Positions 48,873 to 59,771 are shown, counted from the first letter of the stretch. The stretch: DNA of 64,000 nucleotides from Typhlomys cinereus (GCA_023101885.1 JALPQD010000101.1:5302100-5366099); one strand, 5' to 3'. The notes: generated by a model not told the origin, from the letters alone. Program-made: numbers and translations.

Positions 48873-48944
48873 TATATAATCTGTTAAAGACTTGAATGAT
48901 TATTGGAGACGTTCAGTGGTATCAAAACTTTGTTTTAATTTGGC

Positions 48945-49350
48945 TGTCATAGTTAGATGCAAATGTCAACTTGATAGTTGAGGGTTTAAGCTCTGGAGGA
49001 CATTTGTAGAGAATTGGTAGTTGTCTGGTGGATGGTGAAGGCCCATGGTGGGTGGAACTAGTCCTGGGAAAGTGGATAAAATGGAGGGAGCTGCTTGAGA
49101 AAGGGGGCATCCTTTTGCATACTTGGCCAGACATGCAGGTCTGGCAAGTGAAAATTGTCCCTCTCTCAGCTATTATGTGATATGGTGTAGTCAGTTCCCT
49201 CAGCCCTATGGTGATAGGCGCATGCTCTCCTGCTAAGCTGGACTAAGAACTGTAAACGGACTATCATAAGAGACAAACCCCTTGTTCCCTTAAGTTGCTG
49301 GATGGTGAATTTATCAGCAACCATGCAGGTGAATTGCTATATTGGCTAAT
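48945..49350 (-). repeat. Mid-size rodent repeat, family A copy 3
   Basis: 'gtcatagttagatgcaaatgtcaacttgatagttgagg...ggcccatggtgggtggaactagtcctggg...tatcagcaaccatgcaggtgaattgc'. The sense orientation is opposite to the copies at 43848 and 55680. Confidence 0.65.
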
Positions 49351-49489
49351 TACTCTGAGCATCTTTTTCTATGTCTGACAGCCATCTGCATATTTTCTTT
49401 GGGAATGTATTTGCCAAGATTTTGTTCATTATTATTAGGACTACTTTGGAGCTTTGAGAGTTATTTTTGAAAGAAAGTCTATTTTCAGA

Positions 49490-49835
49490 TACACAATACC
49501 ATACCTCCAAAATTCATGTGCTAGAAACTGAATACCCAAGCAGCAGTGATGAAAGGTGAGACCTTTAAGAAGCAATGAAGCTGCGAGCATTCTGCCCTTG
49601 GGAATTGGTTGATGTTACATTGGGGTGAAGTTTAGTTACTGGGGTGAGGTTTAGTTACTGGAGTGAGGTCCCGATTGAAAGTGAGTTTGGAATCCTTGTC
49701 TTTGTGCTCTGATGTCACATGATGGGATCTACCATCTCTGTGGTATTGAGAAGGCCTTAGTCAGATGGATGCCCTCAGTCTTAGACTTTGTAGCTTTCAG
49801 AACCTCAAGCCCCAAAGACTCACTGTTTTAGTCGT
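49490..49835 (+). repeat. Eutherian DNA-transposon-like relic
   Basis: 'ccaaaattcatgtgctagaaactgaatacccaagcagcagtgatgaaaggtgagacctttaagaagc...' follows the common 'aaaattcatatgttgaaatcctaacccccaaggtgatggta...ggtggggcctttgggagg' order. It contains a 19-bp tandem 'ggggtgaggtttagttact' at 49621-49670. Confidence 0.6.
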
Positions 49836-50090
49836 ACATGAATAATCCAATCTCATGTTCTATGAAAAGAGCACTGACACAAGGTGCTTGATGTTTTCTA
49901 GTCTGCAGCATGTCCTTTCATCTTGCAACAGTATTTTCAGAAAGTAATTAATTTTGTTGCTGTCTGACTATTAATTTGTGTCTGATGAACAGCACATTTG
50001 AAATCATATCCAAGAACTCTTTGCTTATCACCAGTTTCCTAAGTTTTCTCTATGTTACTATAGAAAGTGAAAGGGTTTTTTTTCCTTTTA

Positions 50091-50165
50091 AAGTACTGGG
50101 GATGGAAGCCAGGGTCTCCCGCCTGCTAGACAAGTACACTGCTGCTGAGCTATGGCCCCGGAACT
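50091..50165 (-). repeat. ID-like SINE
   Basis: Antisense of an ID element: 'agtactggggatggaagccagggtctcccgcctgctagacaagtacactgctgctgagctatggccccgg'. Confidence 0.8.
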
Positions 50166-50654
50166 CCCCCCCAACGACTTTTTTCTTCTGGAGACAGTTT
50201 TTCTAAGTTACTCTGCCTAAAGTTAAACTCTTTCAGTAGACCACAGCCTTGCCTGAAGTTATCTGCAAAGAATTGCCTAAGGAATGCATCTTTCAAGACA
50301 GTATTTTGAAACCTGATCACCCCAGGATCTTCCCAAGGTCAGGACTCAAGGCTCTTCCCTCACCCCCTGGAAAGCCACTCACAATAAAGCAATAACAACA
50401 CCTGGTTAATACTGTCCTGTAGGGACTGGGAGAGCCTTGTAAGAGTAGGTCTTTTAGGGTACTGGAATGAGGGAGGGGTCAGGGAGAAAAATGCAAGCAG
50501 CTCTCCCCCACAGCTGTAGCACAAGTATTCTAGCAACGCCCCCTGATCCTTAAACAGCACCTAGATACCTTCTGGAGACTGGTTCACAAATGGCCAGCAC
50601 CAAATGAAGTGTGTATGCAAGAACTACTTGTCATGGTGTTAGTTCCATACTGTT
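50166..50654. other. Unique sequence, no feature recognised
   Basis: Nothing identified. Confidence 0.4.
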
Positions 50655-51000
50655 TCACTTCCATATTTTATGGCTGTAAGTACTGGCCCAAATAATTTAG
50701 GGGAGCAAGGGGTTTATCATTCATGTCTCTAATTACAGGTTTCAGGTGTTCATCATGATAAGAAAGAGCTACCAGCGGAAGGCATGGGAACGGGTCACAC
50801 CATATCCAACGCAAGAGCAAAGAGGCAAGGGCCATTTCTCCTTTCTGGCTTGCCAGCCTGCCAGCTAGTTCTCTCTCTCCCTTATCCACCTGCTCAGGGA
50901 ATGGTCCCATCTGATATACTGGGTCCTCCCCAGGTCAGTTACACAGTCAAGACAATCTCCTACAGACTTGCTTAAAGATCCGCCTTAACTAAAGAATTCT
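50655..51000 (+). repeat. Mid-size rodent repeat, family A copy 4 (partial)
   Basis: 'ggcatgggaacgggtcacaccatatccaacg...cttatccacctgctcagggaatggtcccatctgatatactggg' parallels the family A interior seen at 55850-55960. Both ends are degraded. Confidence 0.5.
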
Positions 51001-51263
51001 TCGCAGGTGAACCCAAAGACTCCTGTCTCAAGTCCAAACTGGCAGCTGAAACTAAGTGCCGCAGTAAGCAAAGGTAGCAAGAAATGAAAATGTAGATTGA
51101 ATTCATTCCTCAAGCTTGTAAAATCTGACTGAGAGACTCCAGGTCCTTGAAGGACATTATCACCTGGGCAATGAGAAAGCATCGGGGAGAGAGGAGATTG
51201 TCGTCTGGGCAGCCGACGATAAGAATGTGACTCTGTATGTCAGTGGGGACCATGGGCTTCCTG

Positions 51264-51286
51264 ATTGGCAGCCGCCAGGATATAAA
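51264..51286 (+). promoter_or_regulatory. CCAAT/TATA-type core promoter words
   Basis: ATTGG then GATATAAAGG, 12 bp apart, in a locally GC-richer stretch. Predicted transcription start about 51310-51316 if used. It could equally be LTR-derived. Confidence 0.3.
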
Positions 51287-51397
51287 GGCTGCCAACTAAG
51301 GAATTAGTTAGAGCAAAAGGAAAAGAAATGAGAGTTGTACTAAGGGAGTCTGACACCAGCTGCAATAGAAAAAAATAGCAATCCTACCCCAGCTTCA

Positions 51398-51628
51398 ATG
51401 TCATTCGGGGGCCAGTCCCCTCAGAATGGGCACAGCTTGTCTTCTCAGAACAGCTGCAAGAACCTGCTCTGTCAACCTCAGCTATTCACTGGAACAACTG
51501 TGTGCCCGAAACAGAGACAGACCCGGGTGTTCGCAGAGAAGCTGAATGTGATTTTAGGCTGTCACCAATACGAGGACTGCGAATGCCAAAATCCTCTTCA
51601 AGTGAAAGGTCCTTGCATGGCAGTCTGA
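51398..51628 (+). CDS. Possible small cysteine-rich single-exon ORF (speculative)
   Basis: A 76-codon open frame with seven cysteines scattered through it and a C-terminal stretch rich in Cys, Glu and Gln. I do not recognise the protein. What makes it worth listing is context: ATTGG (inverted CCAAT) at 51264-51268, TATAAA at 51281-51286, an ATG 112 bp after the TATA box, and AATAAA at 51721-51726, 93 bp after the stop. That is the compact intronless layout of small epidermal or hair structural genes such as keratin-associated proteins, but the residue pattern (few Gly, Ser or Cys-Cys repeats) does not match a family I know. Alternatives are the core of a decayed LTR, which would also carry TATA and AATAAA, or chance. 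Low confidence. Confidence 0.22.
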   Translation: MSFGGQSPQNGHSLSSQNSCKNLLCQPQLFTGTTVCPKQRQTRVFAEKLNVILGCHQYEDCECQNPLQVKGPCMAV

Positions 51629-51720
51629 GAGACAATTGCATCTGAAATAACCTATTCTGGCTCTCTCATCACAGGATACAAACTCAGGGAACTCTCATCA
51701 TATCTTTCTGAATTATTATG

Positions 51721-51726
51721 AATAAA
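51721..51726 (+). terminator. AATAAA polyadenylation signal (candidate)
   Basis: A canonical hexamer downstream of the small ORF. Such hexamers are common by chance in AT-rich DNA. Confidence 0.3.
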
Positions 51727-51745
51727 GAGTCATTAGGATAGAACA

Positions 51746-52150
51746 CTTGAAAATTACCCAGACCTAAATACCCAAGCCAAGACTAGTAAACCAGAGGAAC
51801 ACTGCATTTTAGCCAGAAATTGAATAGATCACTGTCAACACCAGGGGCACTGAAAGAGTTAGGGTAATGGTTGCATACTATTTCTTTTTAATTAGTTGGG
51901 GGTCAGGGAAATAGTTTAGTCAAATATCTCAACCCCAGAGGCAATAGCAAAAGGGTATAGACAGCAAAAAACAATTATATCTCCTTCTGACACTAAGCTC
52001 ACAGCTAGCCTAAGAGACCCAGACAAAGGAACAGTTTATGTACGGATATCCCTAACACATGGGCCTAGAAGCGAGATGGCTGATTGTAAGGCGATTTTAA
52101 GGAAAGCCTCTCCATATATCTGTATTTGGTTCTAAGAAAGTATACTTTAT
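51746..52150. other. Unrecognised, possibly LTR-related
   Basis: No gene seen. 51885-52100 has a patchy LTR-like feel but I cannot align it with a family. Confidence 0.3.
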
Positions 52151-52151
52151 T

Positions 52152-52385
52152 GGCTGGAGAGATGACTCAGGAGTTAAAGCCTTTGCCTTCCAAGCAAAAG
52201 GACCTGAGTTCAGATCCCCAGATCCCACATAAAAATGCTAGTTGGATATGGAAGTGATCTGCACTTACAGACATGGAGGCAGAACCCGAAAAACCCCAGA
52301 GCAAAGCAATAAGGAGGTAGAGTCATCCAGGATGATTCCTGATGTCACCCTTGGGTCTCCACAGGCACGCACAGTCAAATTAATT
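52152..52385 (+). repeat. DIP-like SINE
   Basis: 'ggctggagagatgactcaggagttaaagcctttgccttccaagcaaaaggacctgagttcagatccccagatcccacataaaaatgctag...agaacccgaaaaaccccagagcaaagcaataaggaggtagagtcatccaggatgattcctgatgtcacccttgggtctccacagg'. A full-length copy with good A- and B-box regions and a short CA tail. Confidence 0.9.
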
Positions 52386-53399
52386 ATCAAGTAATGTTTT
52401 TGGCAAGACAAAATAAAGTGACATCATTGTTAGATGATGTCTACTTATCCTAAGATGTTAGGCATTCTCTTTGTTTCCTCCCATCCTGCCCTTCTGAAAC
52501 ATCATAGCCCCTTTTTCCGTCACACTACCTGTGTACCACTAGGCCTGGTTCTTGAACCATAAAGCCCACGGCAATCAAGCAAAGATTCTCTCAGACTCAT
52601 GGGGACTTCAGGGGTTCCGACTGGACTGAGGGCAACGACTAGAAGGGTATTAGGGATTGTGTGCATAGCACATCAGGAGCTCCCAGGGTCTGGGGTACTG
52701 TTGAAGGCCAAGGGATTTTAAGTTCCCTGAAAGACCGTCTTGTCAAGTCACAGTATGGCACTGGCCCAGCTCCCTTCAGGTTGCCACAACAAACAAAGGA
52801 GAGAAACTATCTGTCACTGAGGTGACCTTTCACAGCTGGCCACAGCTGTAGCTTCCTCCCAACTCAGACAAAATGAGAAGCTGACAAAAGCAAGCTACAG
52901 AAATTAGAATTCCCTTCTCGTCTTTCTCTGTATCTTTAGTAGTATCTAAAGAGAGATTTTTGTGAGTTCTTTTCTTTTCTTTTCTTTTCTTTCTTTTTCT
53001 TTTTTTTTTTTCAAATTCCCCTGAAATCCAATGCAAGACAAAGTAAATTTCTCATTTTAGGATGAATATGAAGTTATGAGATAGTTCAAAAACATAAGGA
53101 AGGATTTCCAACTATTTCCAATTACACATTGCATTGTTTCTGAGCAAATTTTTTTTCAAAAAAGCTTCTGACAAGATGTTTGGACAATTGAAGGCTTATG
53201 CACAAATCTAACAAGTTAAAATTCAACAAGGACAGATCTGAGATCTTATCTTTGAATGTAATAAGCAACTTATTTTATAGGCACAGTATTGTGGAAGGCA
53301 TGTCTGATGCAATCATGTTACTGAAAATTCCTATGAGTCTTGACTGAAAATAAGTTCGAAATGTTTCAATTGCTTGATGAGATTATTTTCCAGACTTAA
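52386..53399. other. Mostly unique sequence
   Basis: Includes a (TTTTC)n/T-rich run at 52968-53012. No gene identified. Confidence 0.45.
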
Positions 53400-53510
53400 A
53401 GAACCCTGCAGTTCTAGCATATCAGCCACCAAGGAGACTGAGGAAGTATGATTTCTTGAGCCCAGAAGTACTCAGCCAGCTTAGGCAATATAGAGAGACC
53501 AAGTCTTACT
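53400..53510 (+). repeat. Alu/B1 progenitor-like (7SL-derived) SINE
   Basis: 'gcagttctagcatatcagccaccaaggagactgaggaagtatgatttcttgagcccagaagtactcagccagcttaggcaatatagagagaccaagtctt' keeps the 'ggaggctgagg...ttgagcccaggag...gcctgggcaacatag.gagacc' order typical of old monomers. Confidence 0.7.
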
Positions 53511-53624
53511 GTGACAGATATTATTATTATAGTAATAACACTGAAGTCATCTTATATTTGATATGTAGCTGAAAGCAAGACAACACTTAAATCCTTAGTA
53601 GTCTTGTCATTGACGGGTAACACT

Positions 53625-53900
53625 TTTTTGTGTATGTGTGAATGTGTGGCTGTGTGTAGAAGAGGACACTTGAGTGTGTGTGCCTGTCGAAGCCCAAGGG
53701 TGACATCAGAAATCATTCTGGATTATTCTACTCCTTATTCTTTGCTCTGGTGTTTCTCAAGCTCCTGTCTTCCAGGACCAGAATGACAGTCCAATGTCAT
53801 GTCTACCTGGCATTTTTACATGGGATCTGGGGGTCTGAACTCAGGTCCTTGTGCTTGAGAGGCAAAGACTTTAATCCCTGAGTCATCTTCCCAGCCATGG
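53625..53900 (-). repeat. DIP-like SINE
   Basis: TG-rich tail, 'gtgcctgtcgaagcccaagggtgacatcagaaatcattctgg', 'tttttacatgggatctgggggtctgaactcaggtccttgtgcttgagaggcaaagactttaatccctgagtcatcttcccagcc'. The head ends at about 53898. Confidence 0.88.
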
Positions 53901-54149
53901 GTAACCCTTTTTAAAACATTGAGACAAACTGGAGCCTAAGAAGGAAAAGAGGATCGTGGTGAGGAGGGCACATGCTTAAAGACACCGTGAATGTGGATGC
54001 TGATGGGATTCGGCGAGTCCTTCCAACCTGCAGAAAACTCGTAAAGTTGTCCTGGACAATTTAGAAAGCCACTCAAAGAAGAAAGCTTGAAGTTCTTTTA
54101 AGTAACCCAATCCAGCCATCCTGTGATAATCCATGGCAGATTGATTCAG

Positions 54150-54590
54150 GGGTGTCATGGTTTGAATGTGAGTTGTCCCTCATAGGCCCAGCTCTGTGGC
54201 CAGAGATCATTCCTCTAGATCTCACACAAGGATTTGTATGAGTTGCTTTTCTCATCGCTATGACACAGTACCTGAGGGAAGCAACTTAAGGGCCCAAAGG
54301 TTTATGATGGCTCATGGCTTTCTAAGTGATCACAGTTATCAGAGTTGAAACCATTCATCCCAGCCCACATGGTAGTTGAGCCTGTAGCAGAGACTCCTCA
54401 CATTACTCTGAACTAGAAAACAGAAACCTATGAGAGCCAGAGATGGACCAACCCCTAGTGATCTGCACGCAGCATCCAGGCTCTACTTCCCAAAGCTTCA
54501 CAGCCTTACACTGAAGCAGGCTAGTGACCAAGTGTTCAAGTCATGAGCCTGTGAGGTACATTTTAGGCCCCAAACATAAACATGGTACAT
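54150..54590 (+). repeat. Two abutting rodent repeats (family C start, family B copy 3)
   Basis: 54155-54230 opens like family C ('ggtttgaatgtgagttgtccctcataggcccagc'). 54236-54590 follows family B ('ttgcttttctcatcgctatgacacagtacctgagggaagcaacttaagg...catgagcctgtgaggtacattttaggccccaaac'). Either a fusion of two copies or one longer family. Confidence 0.55.
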
Positions 54591-55229
54591 CTGTGTGACC
54601 TCAGGTAGGACACCAACATCCCATCTGCAGCGCAGGAAAGAGTAAGATGCCAAACTGCAGTGGGCTGCCAAAGTGGAGGTAGAAAAGTGCAAACTGTCAA
54701 GTTACTGCTAAGCATATGTTGGGAAGGAAAATTACTGAAATCCCCAAAATTTTGAAATCCCAAATGTTCCAAAGTGAGGACATTTCGGAGACACCACCTC
54801 ACCCTTTCAGCCTGCATCTGTGATATTGTCTGTTAAGAGTGAAGGTCCTGGGCCCTGCTGACACTTAGCATCTGTTGAGTTTGATTCTGAAGTCCTGCTT
54901 CGCTTGCTCCACCTCTGCCCTGCTTTAGTATAAAATAAAAGTACAAGTTAACCTCGGAGCTGGAGACCTTGGATCCAGATCTTGGTTCCAGACTGCATGA
55001 ATAAAGTTCCTTTCCTCCACCATAAATGGTGCCTAAAGAATTATTCCAGAGAATTCCACAACAAAGTGAGGTTTGAATGAAGTGGGGTGAGGGTACAGTT
55101 GGCCTCAGAGGCTCAGTGTGGGTCACTGCTGATATTTCCTAAATTCATGAGTTTCTTTTTTATTTAGTCCATATTTTGGGTGCACAAAATATGCCTTGCC
55201 ATTATGGAATCTGTATCTCTTTTTCTGAA
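54591..55229. other. Mostly unique sequence
   Basis: 54715-54800 ('gaaatccccaaaattttgaaatcccaaatgttccaaag...acatttcgg') resembles a widespread mammalian repeat word-set but I cannot name it. The rest is unrecognised. Confidence 0.35.
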
Positions 55230-55493
55230 GGCTTTTTTTTTCTTTTTATTGTTTTTTTTATTCAATTGTGAGTGTATGCACGTGTGTGTGTGTGTGTGTG
55301 TAGAACCTCGGACAAATTTAAGAACCACCATGGACCGGGGATTCACAGGCTACTAGGACCACCCTACTAGGACCAGAAGCACAGGCTGTCCCTGCCTCTG
55401 CCCGGGCGTCTATACTTGGGGTCTAGGATCTGAATTCAGGACCCTCTGCCTATAAGGCAGAGGCTTAACCCCTGAGCCACCTCTCCAGCCCCT
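55230..55493 (-). repeat. DIP-like SINE, GC-rich subtype
   Basis: Antisense copy of the subtype at 42471. It shares 'gcctctgcc', 'ggatcctagaccc' and 'tatagacgccc'-type positions and has a (GT)n tail at 55280-55301. Relative to that copy it has a small internal duplication ('ctactaggaccaccctactaggacc') and lacks about 30 bp. Its head ends 'ctgagccacctctccagcccc'. Confidence 0.88.
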
Positions 55494-55679
55494 GAAGGCT
55501 ATTTTTTTCCTAAATTTCCTCATATGCCAGGAAATGTCATATCCAAAAGCCTGTTATTCTACACTCTGCCTGAGGCTAAGCTTTGGGGGAGGGAAGGTCC
55601 TAGCTATGGCTAGAACATGGCTGGATTAGGTGAGGCTAGTAAAGAAGTCATGTCTACTGACTTCTCACTTTGAGACAGT

Positions 55680-56110
55680 GTCACAGTTACTCTGCATATT
55701 GCCAAAAAATTCGCGACACGTAGGCTTACGGAAAAATGGGGATTTTATTTTCTCTTACTGTTCTTGGTTACAGCTCCTTGTCCATCTTGACACGAGGGCT
55801 CATATCACACACCAGGAACTGAGGGAACTGGCACACCATATCCGTTGCTGAGAAGAGGACAATCCTCACTTGGCAGACCAGCACATCTGGCCAAGTATAT
55901 CAGAAAAGGTCCACACCCGGTCCCTCCATCTTATCCACCTGCCCAGAGAAAAGTCCTACTCACCATTGGCCAGGTCTACCCCATCGATTAGACAATTTTC
56001 TGCAGGTTTTCTCAGGGCTTAATTCAACTACATTCTTCATAATTGTGCCCAGGTCCCAGGCCTTCAATTGTCAAGGTGATACCTTCATCTAACTGGGCAT
56101 GTTGATGACT
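55680..56110 (+). repeat. Mid-size rodent repeat, family A copy 5
   Basis: Best-preserved plus-strand copy: 'cacagttactctgcatattgcc...aaattcgcgac...ttattttctcttactgttcttggttacagctccttg...tccatcttatccacctgcccagagaaaagtcc...ttcaattgtcaaggtgataccttcatctaactg'. Confidence 0.65.
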
Positions 56111-57127
56111 GACAGGTGCTATTCTGGGCAGGTGGATTGCTGCCTGAATTTATTTCTGAAGCTCCATCTGTTGTCAATAGGGAAAGCAACCATGCTTGCC
56201 TAAAGTCTGTTATAAAGATGAAGAGACTATCTTCATAAACATATTGCATAAGCTCCCAGAGGAAACCGCAATTTATGCTATTGTGATGTTTTAAACTCTG
56301 CTCAAACATAAGTTCTTTCAGTTGGGAGGTGTTTCATTCTTTCCTGGATACCATTTTCTTCTCTCATTATAGGCTAGGGCTGAGGACCGCTGCCTTAAAG
56401 CTTCAAGTTCAACTCCAGCTATGGTGGAAGAAAACCCTTCTTTCACAGTCACAATCACAGTAGCCCTCCTTCCTTTTGTATCTGTAGCTCTAGTTGGCCC
56501 AGAACATTTGCCACTCTGCATTCTGTCAACATATAACTAACCAGCCTCCATGAGTGAACCCAGAATTACTTTGTACAATTGATCACAAATACCCAATTCA
56601 TATACTGCTTTCCATTGCCAGATTCACTCTTTTTTTCCTATATCATATTTTGGGACTTGAACTTTGAGGCATTTTCTGATCTCAGATTCTATTTGACAGA
56701 GAGTATTTCCCCACCCCATAGCAAATGAACCATGTTGGGTTTCTGTGGTCTGTCATCTTTTAAAATAGATAAAATTTTTAAAACTGATCAGGAATTTGAA
56801 TGGATTGAGTTCTGGAGATGCTCTGGAGACAGGAAGGAGCATGGGAGGAGCAGGCTGAGACTGTCAAAATTCCAAGGTCTTGAAAAATTCCATCCATGCC
56901 TCCAAAAGAAAGGAATACATCATCAAAAAAGAAGACTTCATATGGGACAAAAAGAGATTTTAATACAGGAGAGAAATAAAGAAACGCCCCAGGTTGGCTA
57001 TGAAGTTGGGAGAGTCCAGGATAACTCTCAAGGAAGAAAAAAAACAGCAGCAGCAGCAGCAACAACAACAAAAATAAACTTCGAAACTGAGCCCTCATCT
57101 TATGAAGCAGAAAATCAAAACTTATGA
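56111..57127. other. Unique sequence with a small (CAG/CAA)n run
   Basis: 57044-57073 is a CAG/CAA trinucleotide run. The 131-codon open frame across it (56732-57127) has a Lys/Glu/Gln bias and no domain, and is not called a gene. Confidence 0.4.
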
Positions 57128-57228
57128 AACAGGGATAGGGAGTTGGCTCGGGGATTAAAACCTTTGCCTTGTAAGCACACAGACCTGAGTTTGGATCCTC
57201 AGATTATAGATAAAAATTGCCAGGTAGA
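57128..57228 (+). repeat. DIP-like SINE, 5' half, cut by the L1
   Basis: 'cagggatagggagttggctcggggattaaaacctttgccttgtaagcacacagacctgagtttggatcctcagattatagataaaaattgccagg' is the head and start of the body. The sequence then switches without a tail into the L1 5' monomers, so the L1 appears to have inserted into this SINE. The other half should lie beyond the window end. Confidence 0.85.
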
Positions 57229-57490
57229 ATTCCCCACCCCGCTCCGCCTGTCGGGATGCGCGCGCGCGGTCCAGCCGGGACTCACCCCGCGACCTAGGTA
57301 AGTCCCCGTTCGGGCCCCGCCCACCAGGACCCCAGGTCAGCCCAAAGGGACCCGGCTGCGACTCCCGCCATCCAGCCGGAGCCCCGCGCAGGGCCGAGGG
57401 ACGAGAGACGAGGAGGACCTCCCCCTGCGCCCGGGCCCGCCCCAGCTGCCCTCGGGTTAAATAGCTCCACGCCATCGCCCCCATCTTCCC
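57229..57490 (+). promoter_or_regulatory. L1 5' UTR monomer 1
   Basis: 262 bp, strongly GC- and CpG-rich (e.g. 'gatgcgcgcgcgcgg'). The next monomer begins with the same 'att(c/t)ccacccc...ctg(t/g)tcggga' sequence 262 bp later. In mouse L1, tandem monomers of this kind act as pol II promoter units. A TTAAATAG at 57457-57464 is the only TATA-like word. Function here is inferred from that analogy. Confidence 0.8.
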
Positions 57491-57642
57491 ATTCTCCACC
57501 CGGCTCAGCTGGTCGGGAGGGGCGCGCAGTTCAGCCGGGCCTCACCCCGACCTAGGTAAGCTCTGTCCCTGCCCACCCCCAGAACCCCAGGCCAAATAAT
57601 TCAGTTTAGTGAAATTGAAAGATCTTAAGAGTTAAAACGACA
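57491..57642 (+). promoter_or_regulatory. L1 5' UTR partial monomer 2 and non-monomeric leader
   Basis: 57491-57593 repeats the first ~100 bp of monomer 1 ('ccgggcctcaccccgacctaggtaag'), including a CCTAGGTAAG that could serve as a splice-donor-like word. 57594-57642 is a short unique leader running to the ORF1 start. Confidence 0.8.
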
Positions 57643-58687
57643 ATGCCAAAGTCAAAGTGCAAATCCATGAGAAGCAACACTCAAGTAAACAAATTTTCCA
57701 CTGAAGAAATTAATCCCATAATGTTAGACTTCAACCAGAACAAACCCGTGGAAAAAGGCCAAGAAAACCTGACCCAGGATAACGACTTTCAAAATATGAT
57801 CATTACCATGTACAATACTATGAAAGAGGAAATCCGGGAGGAATTACATAATCGAATCAATCGCTTTGAAGAGGAACACAACAGACATTTGGAGGAGTTG
57901 AGAAAAACAGTGCAAGAAACAAAAACTGGCATAGAGCAGTTAAAACAGACTCAAGCAGAGTTTAAAACTGAGCTACAAGATAAGTTATCTTCAACCCAGA
58001 AGCCACAGAGAGTCTTATCAACAGAATTTCAGACCTTGAAGATAAAGTGGGAGTACTAACCAGCTCAATGGAAGAGGTTGTTAAAGCCAAAAAGATACTT
58101 GAGAGAAATATCCAAGAGATATGGGACACTCTGAAGAGGCCTAACATGCATATTCATGGAATACCAGAGCAAGAATCTCAAAATACCACCCCTGAGGAAA
58201 TTTTTCAAACAATCATCAAGGAAAACTTTCCTCATCTAAAAAAAGAGAGGCCCATCCATATACAAGAGGCATTCCGCACCCCAAACAGATACGACCAAAA
58301 CAGAAGCACGCCACGGCAAATAATAGTTAAAACACTCCACATTCAAGATAAAGAACTGGTGCTGAGACCTTCAAGGGAGAAAAAAAAATCACTTTTAAAG
58401 GTAAACCTATTAAAATAACAAATGACTTCTCAGTCGAAACAGTAAAAGCAAGAAGAGCTTGGAGAGACATACTTGAAGTATTGAATGAGCAAAAATGTGA
58501 ACCCAGGCTGATTTACCCTGCAAAACTGATATCAGTCATGATTGAGGAAGAAAGAAAAATTTTCCAACACAAAGACAACTTTAAGGGATACATGTCCACC
58601 AAAGCAGGCCTTCAAAAAATGCTAGAAATGATACTCAAGCGTGAAGAAAAAAACAGGCATATCCAGGAGAACAGAAGGCAAATATAA
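57643..58687 (+). pseudogene. L1 ORF1 (RNA-binding protein), two frameshifts
   Basis: ORF1p is the L1 RNA-binding trimeric chaperone that packages L1 RNA in the cytoplasm. The frame starts at the ATG at 57643 (MPKSKCKSMRSN). A heptad-rich coiled coil is visible over about residues 50-125 (IREELHNRINRFEEEHNRHL and on), then the RRM-like part (58047-58418; HIHGIPE and RTPNRYDQNRS motifs), then the C-terminal part with EPRLIYPAKLISV (58481-58687). The reading frame shifts near 58000 and again at 58380-58430, the second inside an A-rich run ('gagaaaaaaaaat'), so the product is broken into three frames. Total length is about 348 codons, normal for the family. Confidence 0.92.
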
Positions 58688-58737
58688 CACCATTAAAAGC
58701 GAAGCAATATACTTATAAAAACTACTAAACATAATAA
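58688..58737 (+). other. L1 inter-ORF spacer
   Basis: 50 bp, A-rich, between the ORF1 stop and the ORF2 ATG. L1s re-initiate ORF2 translation across a spacer of this size. Confidence 0.85.
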
Positions 58738-59558
58738 ATGTCTGGAATTAAAAATAGTTTATCCATTATAACACTAAATGTTAATGGACTTAATTCACCG
58801 ATCAAGAGACACAGATTACAAACTTGGATTAAAAATCACAATCCATCAATCTGCTGCCTGCAGGAAACCCATCTCACCACAAAAGATAGGCACGCTCTAA
58901 AAATAAAAGGCTGGTCAACAATTCTACAAGCAAATGGAAGCAGAAAACAGGCAGGGGTAGCCATTATGCTATCAGACAAAGTGGATTTCAAACCAAAGAA
59001 AATTATAAGAGACACAGATGGATACTACATTTTAGTCACAGGTACAATTCACCAGGAAGACTTCACGATACTGAACATATATGCACCCAATACGGGCCCC
59101 TCCACATTCATTAAGAAAACCCTACAGCATCTAAAGCAAGAAATCAACCCCCAAACGATAATTCTTGGGGACTTCAACACCGCTCTCTCAACATGGGATA
59201 GATCAACAGGTCAAAAGCTTAACAGAGACACTTTGGAACTTAATCAAACCCTGAAAGAAATGGACCTTACAGATCTCTATCGAACTTTTCACCCACACAC
59301 CAAAGAATACACATTTTTCTCAGCAGCACACGGAACTTTCTCCAAAATAGATCACATATTGGGCCACAAAACAAATCTACACATATACAAGAAAGTTGAA
59401 ATTCTAACCTGTGCCCTATCAGACCACCACGGCCTAAAGTTGGACATCCATGACACATCAAACAAGAGAAAATACACTAACTCCTGGAAACTTAACAATA
59501 TGATGCTGAATGAGAACTGGATTCAGGAAGAAATTAAAAAGGAAGTTCAAGATTTCCT

Positions 59559-59574
59559 GAAAGTGAATGATAAC
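59559..59574 (+). repeat. Target-site duplication, left copy
   Basis: GAAAGTGAATGATAAC, identical to 60810-60825, immediately 5' of the nested L1. Confidence 0.95.
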
Positions 59575-59771
59575 TTAAATGTCCAACAGTTGACAAGTGG
59601 ATAAGGAAACTGTGGTACATCTATACAATGGAGTACTACTCAGCCATCAATAATGATGAATTACTGGAATTTGCTGGGAAATGGATGTCATTAGAAACAA
59701 TTATATTAAGTGAAGTATCCCAATCCCAGAAAGTTAAGCGCCGTATGTACTCCCTAATAGGTGGCTCCTAG

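Noticed and set aside
56732..57127. 131-codon frame over a CAG/CAA run
   Set aside because: No domain, only low-complexity bias, and it ends at an unrelated SINE.
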